From the NCBI GenBank assembly GCA_036499395.1, contig DASYDW010000136.1, positions 62,001-126,000 of the forward strand: a stretch of DNA of 64,000 nucleotides, read 5' to 3'. The notes beneath the pieces were generated by a model. That model ran no database searches. It worked only from the letters and a program-made list of their open reading frames with translations, and had not been told where the DNA came from. Positions 1 through 6,986 of this stretch are shown here, in pieces (position 1 is the first letter of the stretch; every line of letters starts with the position of its first letter). A program made the position numbers and the translations under genes. The DNA is from Pirellulales bacterium (lineage in GTDB: Bacteria > Planctomycetota > Planctomycetia > Pirellulales > JACPPG01).

Positions 1-98
1 ATCACCGACGAAAAAAGCAGTGTAAGCAACGTTCTACTAAGGGATTAGAGCCGTTCAGCGGGTGTATCACCGACGACCTTGATTCGCCCGGGTTTCGC

Positions 99-127
99 TT
101 GACTTGGCTCCCCTCCCCTCGGACAAT
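99..127 (+). promoter_or_regulatory. candidate sigma70-type promoter
   Basis: TTGACT (99-104) is followed after 17 bases by GACAAT (122-127), a 5/6 and a 4/6 match to the -35 and -10 consensus. It lies 44 bases before the ATG of the first Cys-rich gene, which supports a start at 171 rather than the upstream in-frame TTG at 99. Promoter rules in planctomycetes are poorly known, so this is a suggestion only. Confidence 0.3.
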
Positions 128-170
128 CACGACGGTGGGATCGCATTCCTCGGCGACCTCGGACGTACCT

Positions 171-584
171 ATGCAACGACGCGTCATTCACACTCTGCTG
201 GCCTGCCTGTTGGCGCCCGTGGTGCTTGTTGTGAATGCCGTTCCCCAATCGCTGGCTAGTTGTGCTAGCGAGCCGGTCGTTGTCGCAAAGAAGTGCTGTG
301 GCTGCTGCAAAGCCAAGACCGCAACGACCAAGAGCTGCTGCAGCAAGAAAGCCGCCGAGATCCCCAACCCGAATTGCTGCTGTACACAAGGTCCCACGCG
401 TCCTGTTGCACCTACTCCGTCCGAAGGGCAGCAAGTCGTCAAGCAAGCGCTTTCGGCCTCACTGGCCGAGTCCGTGGGCAGTAGCTTGCCCCTCTCTTCT
501 TCGTTGCGTACTCGCGGTAATGCGTCCCTGGCTGATTTCGATCAGCCGCCGGTTCGCATTCGCTTCTCGATCTGGTTGATCTGA
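171..584 (+). CDS. secreted cysteine-rich protein (module unit A)
   Basis: A 137-residue protein of unknown function. Residues 1-29 form a typical signal peptide (RR followed by a long hydrophobic run ending in SLA), so the protein is exported. The next ~45 residues carry cysteine clusters: CCGCCKAK, SCCSKK and NCCC. The middle is Ser/Thr-rich and the C-terminus ends in a short motif, FDQPPVRIRFSIWLI. The same PPxR...W ending is seen in the third gene of the cluster (1464-1967), so these two look like paralogs. A metal-binding role (copper, zinc or similar) is inferred from the cysteines and from the YHS-like neighbour. No database family was recognised. Confidence 0.75.
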   Translation: MQRRVIHTLLACLLAPVVLVVNAVPQSLASCASEPVVVAKKCCGCCKAKTATTKSCCSKKAAEIPNPNCCCTQGPTRPVAPTPSEGQQVVKQALSASLAESVGSSLPLSSSLRTRGNASLADFDQPPVRIRFSIWLI

Positions 585-688
585 ATTTTCACCGCGTGAT
601 AGTAGCGCCGCGCGCTGGTGGTAAGCCTGAAAAGCCTGCCGCCTGCCGGGTTGTTGCATTCGCGCATTCGGTCGGTGATCATGCGCTC

Positions 689-705
689 GTCTTGCGGGAC
701 AAGAC
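689..705. repeat. small inverted repeat upstream of the YHS-like gene
   Basis: GTCTTG and CAAGAC flank a five-base spacer, 62 bases before the next start codon. It could be an operator or part of the leader. Such a short repeat can also occur by chance. Confidence 0.2.
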
Positions 706-766
706 GGGACGCCTAGGACGGTTCATTCGAAACAGTTCTTCGCTCTTTGATGAAAAGGAAATTTCC

Positions 767-1357
767 ATGAAGACTCGTATCGCACTCGCGGGCTTGGTGG
801 CCTCGGCCCTGTTGTTGACGCAAGCCTTGATTGCCGCGGACACGGCGGCCGACAGCACGTTCAAGGCCAAGTGCCCGGTGTCGGGCAAGGACGCCAAGTC
901 GACGTCCACCGCCGATTTTGCCGGCGGCAAGGTCGAGTTCTGCTGCGACAACTGCCCGAAGGCTTTTAAAGCCGACGAAAAGAAGTTCGCCGCCAAGGCT
1001 GCTCTGCAGATGCTGGGCACCGGCCAGTTGAAGCAAGTCGCCTGCCCGATCAGCGGCAAGGCTCTGAATCCGGACCAGGTGACGACGATCGACGGCGTGA
1101 AGGTCGGCTTCTGCTGCCCGAACTGCAAAGGTGCCGTCGATAAGGCAGATGACAAGGTTGCCAAGGCGCTCGGCGGTGATCTGGCCAAGTGCTGCACGGC
1201 ACAGACCAAGTGCCCGGTCAGCGGCAAGGCAATCGATCCGGCCCAAACCGTCGAGTACCAAGGCAAGAAGGTCTTCTTCTGCTGCGACGGCTGCCCGGCG
1301 GCCTTCGAGAAGGATCCTTCGAAGTTCACGGCCAAGCTGCCGCAACTGACCAAGTAG
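767..1357 (+). CDS. secreted protein with three YHS/TRASH-like metal-binding repeats (module unit B)
   Basis: A 196-residue exported protein with a signal peptide at residues 1-24. The rest consists of three tandem repeats of about 50 residues, each with the pattern CP[VI]SGK, then ~16-18 residues, then a GGKV/GVKV/GKKV-type strand and FCCxxC. In repeat 1 the cysteines are C36, C59, C60 and C63. This is the pattern of YHS/TRASH domains, which bind metals such as copper. A CC pair (AKCCTAQ) sits between repeats 2 and 3. The ATG at 767 has a purine-rich ribosome site (AAAAGGAAA) just upstream; an upstream in-frame start would bury the signal peptide. A hairpin terminator follows the gene. The role is probably periplasmic metal handling, by inference. 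Confidence 0.8.
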   Translation: MKTRIALAGLVASALLLTQALIAADTAADSTFKAKCPVSGKDAKSTSTADFAGGKVEFCCDNCPKAFKADEKKFAAKAALQMLGTGQLKQVACPISGKALNPDQVTTIDGVKVGFCCPNCKGAVDKADDKVAKALGGDLAKCCTAQTKCPVSGKAIDPAQTVEYQGKKVFFCCDGCPAAFEKDPSKFTAKLPQLTK

Positions 1358-1379
1358 TTTGCCCTGTGTAACCGATTAC

Positions 1380-1416
1380 GCGGGGCCTCTTTGGGTTTTC
1401 CCAGGAGGCCCCGCTT
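1380..1416 (+). terminator. hairpin terminator after the YHS-like gene
   Basis: A perfect ten-base-pair GC-rich stem (GCGGGGCCTC at 1380-1389 pairing with GAGGCCCCGC at 1405-1414) starts 22 bases after the stop codon. Only a short T run follows. It separates the first A-B gene pair from the second. Confidence 0.7.
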
Positions 1417-1463
1417 CGATCAATCTTTCCGAACCGGACTCGATCTCTGTCCGTAGCAAACAT

Positions 1464-1967
1464 ATGGGGATCTCTGCGCTACGCTCTGGATTGAACCTGG
1501 TCATGGCTGCGGCTGTTCTGGTCGCAGGCATTTGCCCGATTCAGCATTGTGCCGGTTGCGAGCGAGCGTGTTGTGCAAAGACGGCCGCCACGGGAGTAGG
1601 CCCGTCTGCGAAGTCGCCCGGCAATGTGGCTGCTCAGTCGGCTCCGTCACATAGTTGCTGCCATAAGTTAGACGCAAAGAATGGAGCGACCAGTGGTGAC
1701 GTAGCGACTTTCGCGCCGCCGCCGAATGATCCGACCGGCGCCCCGGCTTCTTGCAGTTCCTGCTGCCAGCCGATCGAACCAGTTGTGCAGCAAAACGCTC
1801 CGCGGTTTGAACTGCGTCAACAGGTCGACTGGCTCGGCATGGTGGCCGCGATCGATTCGTTGCCACGCAATTCTAGCGACGGTGTTTCGTCGTTCGTCGG
1901 CGGGCCAACTGCTTTCGATTCTTCGCACCCGCCGCTGCGGGTCCTCCTCTGTACCTGGCGGAACTAA
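1464..1967 (+). CDS. secreted cysteine-rich protein, paralog of the 171-584 gene (module unit A')
   Basis: A 167-residue protein of unknown function. The N-terminus (to about residue 24) is hydrophobic and signal-like, then come cysteine clusters: CPIQHCAGCERACCAK, HSCCHK and CSSCCQP. The C-terminus ends FDSSHPPLRVLLCTWRN, matching the PPxR...W end of the protein at 171-584. The start at 1464 was chosen because the upstream in-frame ATG at 1359 would run through the terminator hairpin. The next gene follows after 69 bases in the same direction. Exported metal binding is inferred, not shown. Confidence 0.7.
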   Translation: MGISALRSGLNLVMAAAVLVAGICPIQHCAGCERACCAKTAATGVGPSAKSPGNVAAQSAPSHSCCHKLDAKNGATSGDVATFAPPPNDPTGAPASCSSCCQPIEPVVQQNAPRFELRQQVDWLGMVAAIDSLPRNSSDGVSSFVGGPTAFDSSHPPLRVLLCTWRN

Positions 1968-2036
1968 TCGTCACTCCGCGCACAAATTGCGTGTGTTGAC
2001 GTTCTGTTTCACCTTTCAATTTCGAGGAGAAATTCC

Positions 2037-2435
2037 ATGTGTACGAAACGCGTTTTTATTTGCTCTTGCGCCCTGGTTGCCCTGTCGGTCGTCGCTCTGA
2101 CGGTAGGTCCGAGCCTGGCTGCTAGTAGCAGCGCGGCGGCCAACGAGGCCGATTGCTGCGCGAAGGACGCCGCCTGTTGCGCCAATGGCGGAAGTGCCTG
2201 CTGCGTGGGCGCCGAGAAGTCGGCAACCGCTAAGGCGTGCTCGACCGCGAAGGCCAAGAGTTGCTGCTCGGCCAAGGCCGCGCCGCGGACGACGGCGGCT
2301 GCAAGCTGCTGTGCCACTGGCTGTGCGACCGATTGCTGCGGCAGTAACTGCGCGGCGTGCTGCGGTGACGCGTGCGAGGCCTGCTGCCCGCAATGCTGCA
2401 CAGCAGCGACGAGCAGTTGCTGCGCGAGCGTCTGA
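2037..2435 (+). CDS. secreted, extremely cysteine-rich small protein (module unit B')
   Basis: A 132-residue protein with a signal peptide (residues 1-28). The protein has 27 cysteines in all, 24 of them in the mature part, mostly as CC pairs spaced by three to six residues (ADCCAK, AACCANGG, SACCVG, SCCSAK, TDCCGSNCAACC, EACCPQCC). The rest is Ala, Lys, Ser and Thr, giving a low-complexity sequence. A good ribosome site (CGAGGAGA) precedes the ATG. It resembles a metallothionein in composition, but it is exported and I do not recognise the family. It shares the CCAK element with the preceding gene product. It is followed by a strong terminator. Confidence 0.75.
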   Translation: MCTKRVFICSCALVALSVVALTVGPSLAASSSAAANEADCCAKDAACCANGGSACCVGAEKSATAKACSTAKAKSCCSAKAAPRTTAAASCCATGCATDCCGSNCAACCGDACEACCPQCCTAATSSCCASV

Positions 2436-2470
2436 TCGACGCTTCACGTGGTTAGGTCCGTTGTAGAGTC

Positions 2471-2505
2471 GCGGGGTGTCCTAGCCGGGGCACCCCGCCT
2501 TTTTT
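2471..2505 (+). terminator. Rho-independent terminator ending the Cys-rich cluster
   Basis: An eight-base-pair stem (GCGGGGTG at 2471-2478 with CACCCCGC at 2491-2498) is followed by C and six Ts, 36 bases past the stop codon of the last Cys-rich gene. This is the clearest intrinsic terminator in the window. Confidence 0.85.
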
Positions 2506-2549
2506 GCGCCGCGACGATCGCGTCCGACCTTTGCGCGGGATCAGAACTC

Positions 2550-2720
2550 TTACGGCGCCAGATAATGCTCCGCTGTGTCGCCAACGGCCGCGCCCTCGTT
2601 TAAATTCCGCGTACGATGCGCCCGCAGCGTCATCCACGCCATGACCCCCAGGCCGACCACTCCCGACGTGGCATACACCACGCCGTAGCGAACTACTTCC
2701 TGAACAATTCGTTTCACCAT
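2550..2720 (-). CDS. small single-pass membrane protein, unknown function
   Basis: A 56-residue protein starting MVKRIVQEV. It has one predicted membrane segment at about residues 13-33 (YGVVYATSGVVGLGVMAW), with a basic stretch (RAHRTR) after it and an acidic/alanine tail. An in-frame ATG four codons upstream is also possible. It is transcribed away from lpxB and towards the terminator of the Cys-rich cluster. The call rests on its membrane-protein-like composition and on nothing better occupying this stretch. Confidence 0.5.
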   Translation of the reverse strand: MVKRIVQEVVRYGVVYATSGVVGLGVMAWMTLRAHRTRNLNEGAAVGDTAEHYLAP

Positions 2721-2954
2721 CGTGCGTTGCACCCTGGCCCTGGCAGTCGTTGATAGCAGGTCTGCATGGTCGTATCGGTCGGGTTGCCAGCGCCGATTTA
2801 ACGCGCCGCCGCGCGTCGTCAGGGTTTGACCGAATCGAGTTGTCGCGCGGCAAATCGCCTCACGAAATGAGTGCTAGCATCGTGCCGTTGGCGCGCACAA
2901 TCGTTCGTGTGCCGAATGCCCTCGCGCAACTGCCCTTTTTTCGCTCTAGGCCAT

Positions 2955-2983
2955 TTGCCATACTTGGCCGCCCCTTGTTTAAA
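2955..2983 (+). promoter_or_regulatory. candidate promoter of lpxB
   Basis: TTGCCA (2955-2960, 5/6 match to TTGACA) and TTTAAA (2978-2983, 4/6 match to TATAAT) are 17 bases apart, 22 bases before the GTG of lpxB. Transcription from it would give a very short leader containing the AAGGA ribosome site. Unproven. Confidence 0.3.
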
Positions 2984-3005
2984 ATGGCCTGCCAAGGATG
3001 ATTCG

Positions 3006-4274
3006 GTGAAGATATTTTTTTCCGTCGGCGAGCCGAGCGCAGACCTGCACGGGGCCAATCTGATGCGCGCCATTCAAGCGCGTCGACCGGGCGTCCAATT
3101 CGTCGGCTACGGCGGTCCCCTCATGGCCGAGGCAGGCTGCGACCTGCATTGCGACCTGACGGCGCTGGCCGTGATGTGGTTTCTGCGCGTGCTGTTGAAT
3201 TTGCATAAGTTTCTGGACCTGGCCAGCCGGGCCGATCGCTACTTTCGCCACGAGCGACCGGATGCCGTGATCTTAATCGACTATCCCGGCTTCAACTGGT
3301 GGATTGCCCGTCGCGCCAAGGCGCACGGCATTCCGGTCTTCTATTACACGCCGCCGCAGATCTGGGCCTGGGGAAGCTGGCGCGTGAAGAAGATGCGCCG
3401 CTTCGTTGACCACGTGCTGTGCAGCCTACCGTTCGAGGAGCAGTGGTTTCGCCAACGCGGCTGCAACGCGACGTTTGTCGGCCACCCTTACTTCGACGAA
3501 GTACGGCGTCAGGTCCTCGACCAGACATTTCTCGAATCGCAGCGTGCCACTCCCGGTCGGCTAGTAACGATTCTGCCCGGCTCGCGCACGCAAGAGGTCG
3601 AGCAGAACTTGAGCACGCTGCTACGTGCCGCGGCCCTGGTACTCAAAGCAGTTCCCAGGACGCGTTTTGCCATCGCCAACTTCAAGCCACATCAGGCCGA
3701 ACTGGCCCGGCGGATGGCCGTCGCCAGCGGTTTGCCGATCGAGGTCCATGTCGGTCGCACGCCCGAGCTGATCCGTCTGGCCGAGTGTTGCATGGCGGTT
3801 TCCGGCTCGGTGTCACTCGAACTGCTGTATCAGATCAAACCGACTGTGATCGTGTACAAAATCAGCCGTCTGGCCTATTTCGTGCAGGACTTCTTCCGCC
3901 ACGTAAAGTACATCACGCTGGTGAACCTGCTATCGAGTGACATCCCGTTTGGGCCAGACCTGACCCCTTATGATCCCTACACGTCCGGCCACGAACGCGC
4001 GTTGTTTCCCGAGTATCTGACGTGCGAGGATCGCACGGTCGAGATCGCGGCCCACGTCGTGCAATGGCTGACGAACGAATCGTTGCGCAGCGAGCGCATG
4101 GCGGAACTGGCCGAACTCAAAGCCCGCGTCGGACATGGCGGCGCTTCGCGGCGGGCGGCCGAATACATTCTTCAGGTGGTCGACCGGCCCGCGGCCCCCC
4201 TGCCGCCCCCCCACTTCCTGCCTGGGATGCGCGTGGCCAGCAGCGGCGGCTTTACGGAAACGCAATCCGGATAG
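3006..4274 (+). CDS. lpxB: lipid-A-disaccharide synthase
   Basis: A 422-residue glycosyltransferase of the LpxB (GT19) family. It condenses UDP-2,3-diacylglucosamine with lipid X to form the lipid A disaccharide at the inner face of the cytoplasmic membrane. The N-terminus KIFFSVGEPSADLHGANL is the family signature. Further marks are the IDYPGFNWW region, YYTPPQIWAWGSWR, the VGHPYFDEV motif, LPGSR with its Glu partner, and the SGSVSLELL motif. The GTG at 3006 is preferred: it gives the usual start of this family and has AAGGA eight bases before it. The upstream in-frame ATG (2871) would add 45 unrelated residues. Its presence implies lipid A synthesis and a Gram-negative-type outer membrane. 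Confidence 0.93.
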   Translation: MKIFFSVGEPSADLHGANLMRAIQARRPGVQFVGYGGPLMAEAGCDLHCDLTALAVMWFLRVLLNLHKFLDLASRADRYFRHERPDAVILIDYPGFNWWIARRAKAHGIPVFYYTPPQIWAWGSWRVKKMRRFVDHVLCSLPFEEQWFRQRGCNATFVGHPYFDEVRRQVLDQTFLESQRATPGRLVTILPGSRTQEVEQNLSTLLRAAALVLKAVPRTRFAIANFKPHQAELARRMAVASGLPIEVHVGRTPELIRLAECCMAVSGSVSLELLYQIKPTVIVYKISRLAYFVQDFFRHVKYITLVNLLSSDIPFGPDLTPYDPYTSGHERALFPEYLTCEDRTVEIAAHVVQWLTNESLRSERMAELAELKARVGHGGASRRAAEYILQVVDRPAAPLPPPHFLPGMRVASSGGFTETQSG

Positions 4275-4468
4275 CGGTTTTTCTCGCTGCCGCTCGCCCC
4301 CCGTGCCCTGCGACCTGCTTCGGGCCAGCCCCTTAGGGAGCGGGCCCCTTCCTGTTATGATCGGGGGCTTTCCTGCGGTTAGCCAGTCGAGGGCGGCTGC
4401 GTCGCGGCCGCAATCCGCGCTGGTAGGCGCGACCACTTCCCACCCGATCATTAGCACGCTCGCATCGC

Positions 4469-5179
4469 ATGGCCGTCGACAAGTCCGAAATCCGGGTCCG
4501 GCGCATGTTCGGCGAGATCGCCGGCCGTTACGACTTTTTAAACCACCTGCTTTCGCTGGGAATCGACCACTACTGGCGCTGGCGCACCGTGCGTCGCGTT
4601 CCTCCCCTGTCGCAAGAACCGATTCTCGACCTATGCACCGGCACCGGTGATCTGGCGCTGGCCTATCTGCGTGCGGGGCGCGGCACGACAGCCGTCTTCG
4701 GTGCCGACTTCTGTCACGAGATGCTGGTAATCGGCGAAGCCAAAGCTCGCCGCGCGGGGGCCAACGGCCTGCTGAACTTCCTCGAGGCGGATGCACAGCG
4801 GCTGCCGCTACCTGACGACCATTTTCAAATCGTGTGTGTCGCGTTTGGCTTGCGAAATATTACCGACACCGACCTCGGATTGCGCGAGATGACGCGCGTC
4901 TGCCGCCCTGGCGGACGCGTGGCGGTGCTCGAGTTCTCGCAGCCGCGCTGGCAACCATTCCGCGCCGTGTACGGTTGGTATTTTCGCAACGTGCTGCCGC
5001 GGATCGGCCAGGCGCTCGCACGAAATCGCTTAGACGCCTACAACTACCTGCCCGAGAGTGTGGGAGAATTTCCCTCAGGCGAAGCCCTGGCCGAGCGGAT
5101 GCGCACCGCCGGACTGCACGACGTGCGACATTATCCGTTGACCCTCGGTGTCGCTACTTTGTACGTAGGCGTGAAATGA
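4469..5179 (+). CDS. menG: demethylmenaquinone methyltransferase (UbiE/MenG family)
   Basis: A 236-residue class I SAM methyltransferase that would carry out the last methylation in menaquinone synthesis. The N-terminus has the family pattern RYDFLNHLLSLGIDHYWRW; the SAM site is LDLCTGTGDLAL (about residues 52-63), followed by GADFCHEML and the FGLRNI motif. The C-terminus holds AYNYLPESVGEFPSG and ends TLGVATLYVGVK, both typical of UbiE/MenG. It overlaps the next gene by four bases (ATGA), so translation is probably coupled. The downstream genes and the absence of ubiquinone-specific genes favour menaquinone as the product. Confidence 0.9.
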   Translation: MAVDKSEIRVRRMFGEIAGRYDFLNHLLSLGIDHYWRWRTVRRVPPLSQEPILDLCTGTGDLALAYLRAGRGTTAVFGADFCHEMLVIGEAKARRAGANGLLNFLEADAQRLPLPDDHFQIVCVAFGLRNITDTDLGLREMTRVCRPGGRVAVLEFSQPRWQPFRAVYGWYFRNVLPRIGQALARNRLDAYNYLPESVGEFPSGEALAERMRTAGLHDVRHYPLTLGVATLYVGVK

Positions 5180-5874
5180 AGCGCAATGTCGTCCTGGCCA
5201 TCACCGGAGCAAGCGGAGCGATCTACGCCGTTCGCCTGTTGGACGTGCTGGTTGCCATCGGTTGCGACGTGCAATTGGCGATCAGCCCGGCGGGCAAGGC
5301 CGTGCTACGCCAGGAATTGGGCCTGGACGTCGACGTCGAGCATTTCCGGCTGGAGAGTTTGCTTCCCACGCGCAAAGAACTGGCCGCGCTCGATCGTTTT
5401 AAGAGCGTACGCGAGCTAATCGGTGTCGATGCCTGGCAATACGGCGCCCCGCAGAATGCCGCGGCCGTCGCCACCGAACCGGGCCGCGTGCAATATCACC
5501 ACTACCAGGACTTCTTCGCGGCAATCGCCAGCGGTTCGGCGCTGACCGACGGCATGGTCGTCTGCCCCTGCTCGGGCGGGACCTTGAGCGCGATCGCTCA
5601 TGGAGCATCCGGAAATCTGATTCATCGCGCCGCCGATGTGCATTTGAAAGAGCACCGCCGCCTGATTCTGGTGCCGCGCGAAACCCCGTTGTCGCTTGTG
5701 CAACTCGACAACATGCGTCGCTGTGCCGAGGCGGGCGCCGTGGTCCTACCGGCGATGCCCGGCTTTTATCACGGCGTGCATTCGATTCGCGACCTGGTCG
5801 ATTTCGTCGTCGGCCGGATCTGCGATCAGTTGGGTATCGCTCAACCGCTGATCAAGCGTTGGGGTGAGTCGTAG
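5176..5874 (+). CDS. UbiX-like flavin prenyltransferase (probable menaquinone pathway form)
   Basis: A 232-residue flavoprotein of the UbiX/Pad family, which makes the prenylated FMN cofactor for UbiD-type decarboxylases. It shows the N-terminal LAITGASGAIYAVRLL dinucleotide fold, the SDG-like DGMVVCPCSGGTLSAIAHG segment, RAADVHLKEHRRLILVPRETPLS and the PAMPGFYH motif. It is about 40 residues longer than common UbiX because of an insert around residues 60-100. The start ATG overlaps the menG stop, and its own stop overlaps the next start by one base. In a futalosine cluster this protein is expected to serve the late decarboxylation of the menaquinone intermediate; no UbiD partner is in the window. 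Confidence 0.85.
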   Translation: MKRNVVLAITGASGAIYAVRLLDVLVAIGCDVQLAISPAGKAVLRQELGLDVDVEHFRLESLLPTRKELAALDRFKSVRELIGVDAWQYGAPQNAAAVATEPGRVQYHHYQDFFAAIASGSALTDGMVVCPCSGGTLSAIAHGASGNLIHRAADVHLKEHRRLILVPRETPLSLVQLDNMRRCAEAGAVVLPAMPGFYHGVHSIRDLVDFVVGRICDQLGIAQPLIKRWGES

Positions 5875-6788
5875 TGTCTGCCGAAAGGGAATCGAGCAAC
5901 GTCATGCAGCGCCTGCGAATGATCCTGGAAATGATCCGTTTCAGCCATACGGTATTTGCGTTACCGTTTGCGCTGCTGTCGGCCGTCATGGCCTGGACAC
6001 TCTCGGCTCATGACGAACCGCCTCGATCTTGGCGCTGGCAAGAGATCGTCGGTATCGTCGCCTGCATGGTATTCGCTCGCAGCGCGGCGATGGCATTCAA
6101 CCGCCTGGCCGATCGCCGCATCGACGCCGAGAATCCGCGCACGGCAATGCGACATTTGCCTGCCGGCCTGCTGAGCGTCGGAAGCGTCACGGCGTTCGCC
6201 GTTATCTGCTCGCTGGCGTTTATCGCTTCGACGCTGCTGTTCCTGCCCAACCGCTGGCCGATCTACCTGTCGTTGCCAGTGTTAACGTTCCTGCTGGGCT
6301 ACAGCTATACGAAGCGGTTCACGTCACTGGCGCACTTTTGGCTGGGTGCGGCGCTAATGCTCGCGCCGGTGGCGGCCTGGATTGCGGTACGCGGCGAGTT
6401 GGCCTGGCCGCCGGTGGTACTCGGCGCGGCGGTTCTGCTATGGGTCGCAGGCTTCGACATCATCTACGCCTGCCAGGACGTCGACTACGACCGCGGCCGA
6501 GGGTTGCGCAGCGTGCCAGTGCGATTGGGAGTGCAGGACGCGCTTCGTCTGGCCGCCGTGTGCCATCTGGGAACCGTGGCTCTGCTGTTCCTGCTCCCCG
6601 TGGTTTACCCATTACTGGGATGGATTTACCTAGCCGGCATCGTGGCCGTGGCGGCGTTATTGATCTACGAACATTGGCTGGTCCGCCCCGACGACCTGAC
6701 ACGCGTGAACATGGCCTTTTTCAACGTAAACGCCGTAATCAGCATCGGATTGTTCATCGTCGCGGCCCTGGACCTTTACATGCGATAG
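5874..6788 (+). CDS. UbiA-family prenyltransferase (probable menaquinone form, MqnP-like)
   Basis: A 304-residue membrane prenyltransferase with about eight or nine hydrophobic segments. It attaches the polyprenyl side chain to the aromatic ring precursor. Both Asp-rich diphosphate/magnesium motifs are present: NRLADRRIDAENPRT (about residues 76-90) and YACQDVDYDRGRGLRSVPV (about 196-214). The GTG at 5874 shares one base with the ubiX-like stop; an ATG ten codons later is an alternative. Position in a menG-ubiX-ubiA-mqnE run supports the futalosine-route enzyme over a 4-hydroxybenzoate one, but the sequence alone cannot settle substrate choice. Confidence 0.85.
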   Translation: MSAERESSNVMQRLRMILEMIRFSHTVFALPFALLSAVMAWTLSAHDEPPRSWRWQEIVGIVACMVFARSAAMAFNRLADRRIDAENPRTAMRHLPAGLLSVGSVTAFAVICSLAFIASTLLFLPNRWPIYLSLPVLTFLLGYSYTKRFTSLAHFWLGAALMLAPVAAWIAVRGELAWPPVVLGAAVLLWVAGFDIIYACQDVDYDRGRGLRSVPVRLGVQDALRLAAVCHLGTVALLFLLPVVYPLLGWIYLAGIVAVAALLIYEHWLVRPDDLTRVNMAFFNVNAVISIGLFIVAALDLYMR

Positions 6789-6902
6789 GAAAACGAGCCC
6801 GTTTCGCTGGCGACAAGGACCATCAGGCATTTTCCGGCATAGTGGTGACTGCTAAATTGAAGCGATCGTTCTGTACCCTGCCTCCGCCAGGCCGAGAGGC
6901 TC

Positions 6903-6922
6903 CCGGGGTCACAGGCCCCCGG
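6903..6922 (+). repeat. GC-rich hairpin in the ubiA-mqnE spacer
   Basis: CCGGGG (6903-6908) and CCCCGG (6917-6922) pair across an eight-base loop within the 198-base spacer before mqnE. No T run follows, so it is not a clear terminator. The spacer is long for an operon, which leaves room for a separate promoter for mqnE. Confidence 0.25.
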
Positions 6923-6986
6923 CTACAGACGGTCGCCAAGGACTTTTCATAAATAGGAACCGGCGCTCGGGCGCTGGCTGTGAACC

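Noticed and set aside
1..98. Start of the window as part of a gene
   Set aside because: No frame with protein-like composition or a recognisable motif crosses the left edge.
3930..4796. A 288-residue minus-strand frame across the lpxB-menG junction
   Set aside because: It covers two known genes on the other strand and is Arg/Pro-rich without motifs.
6029..6952. A 307-residue plus-strand frame overlapping the ubiA-like gene
   Set aside because: It is Arg-rich, lacks motifs and overlaps a clear membrane enzyme in another frame.
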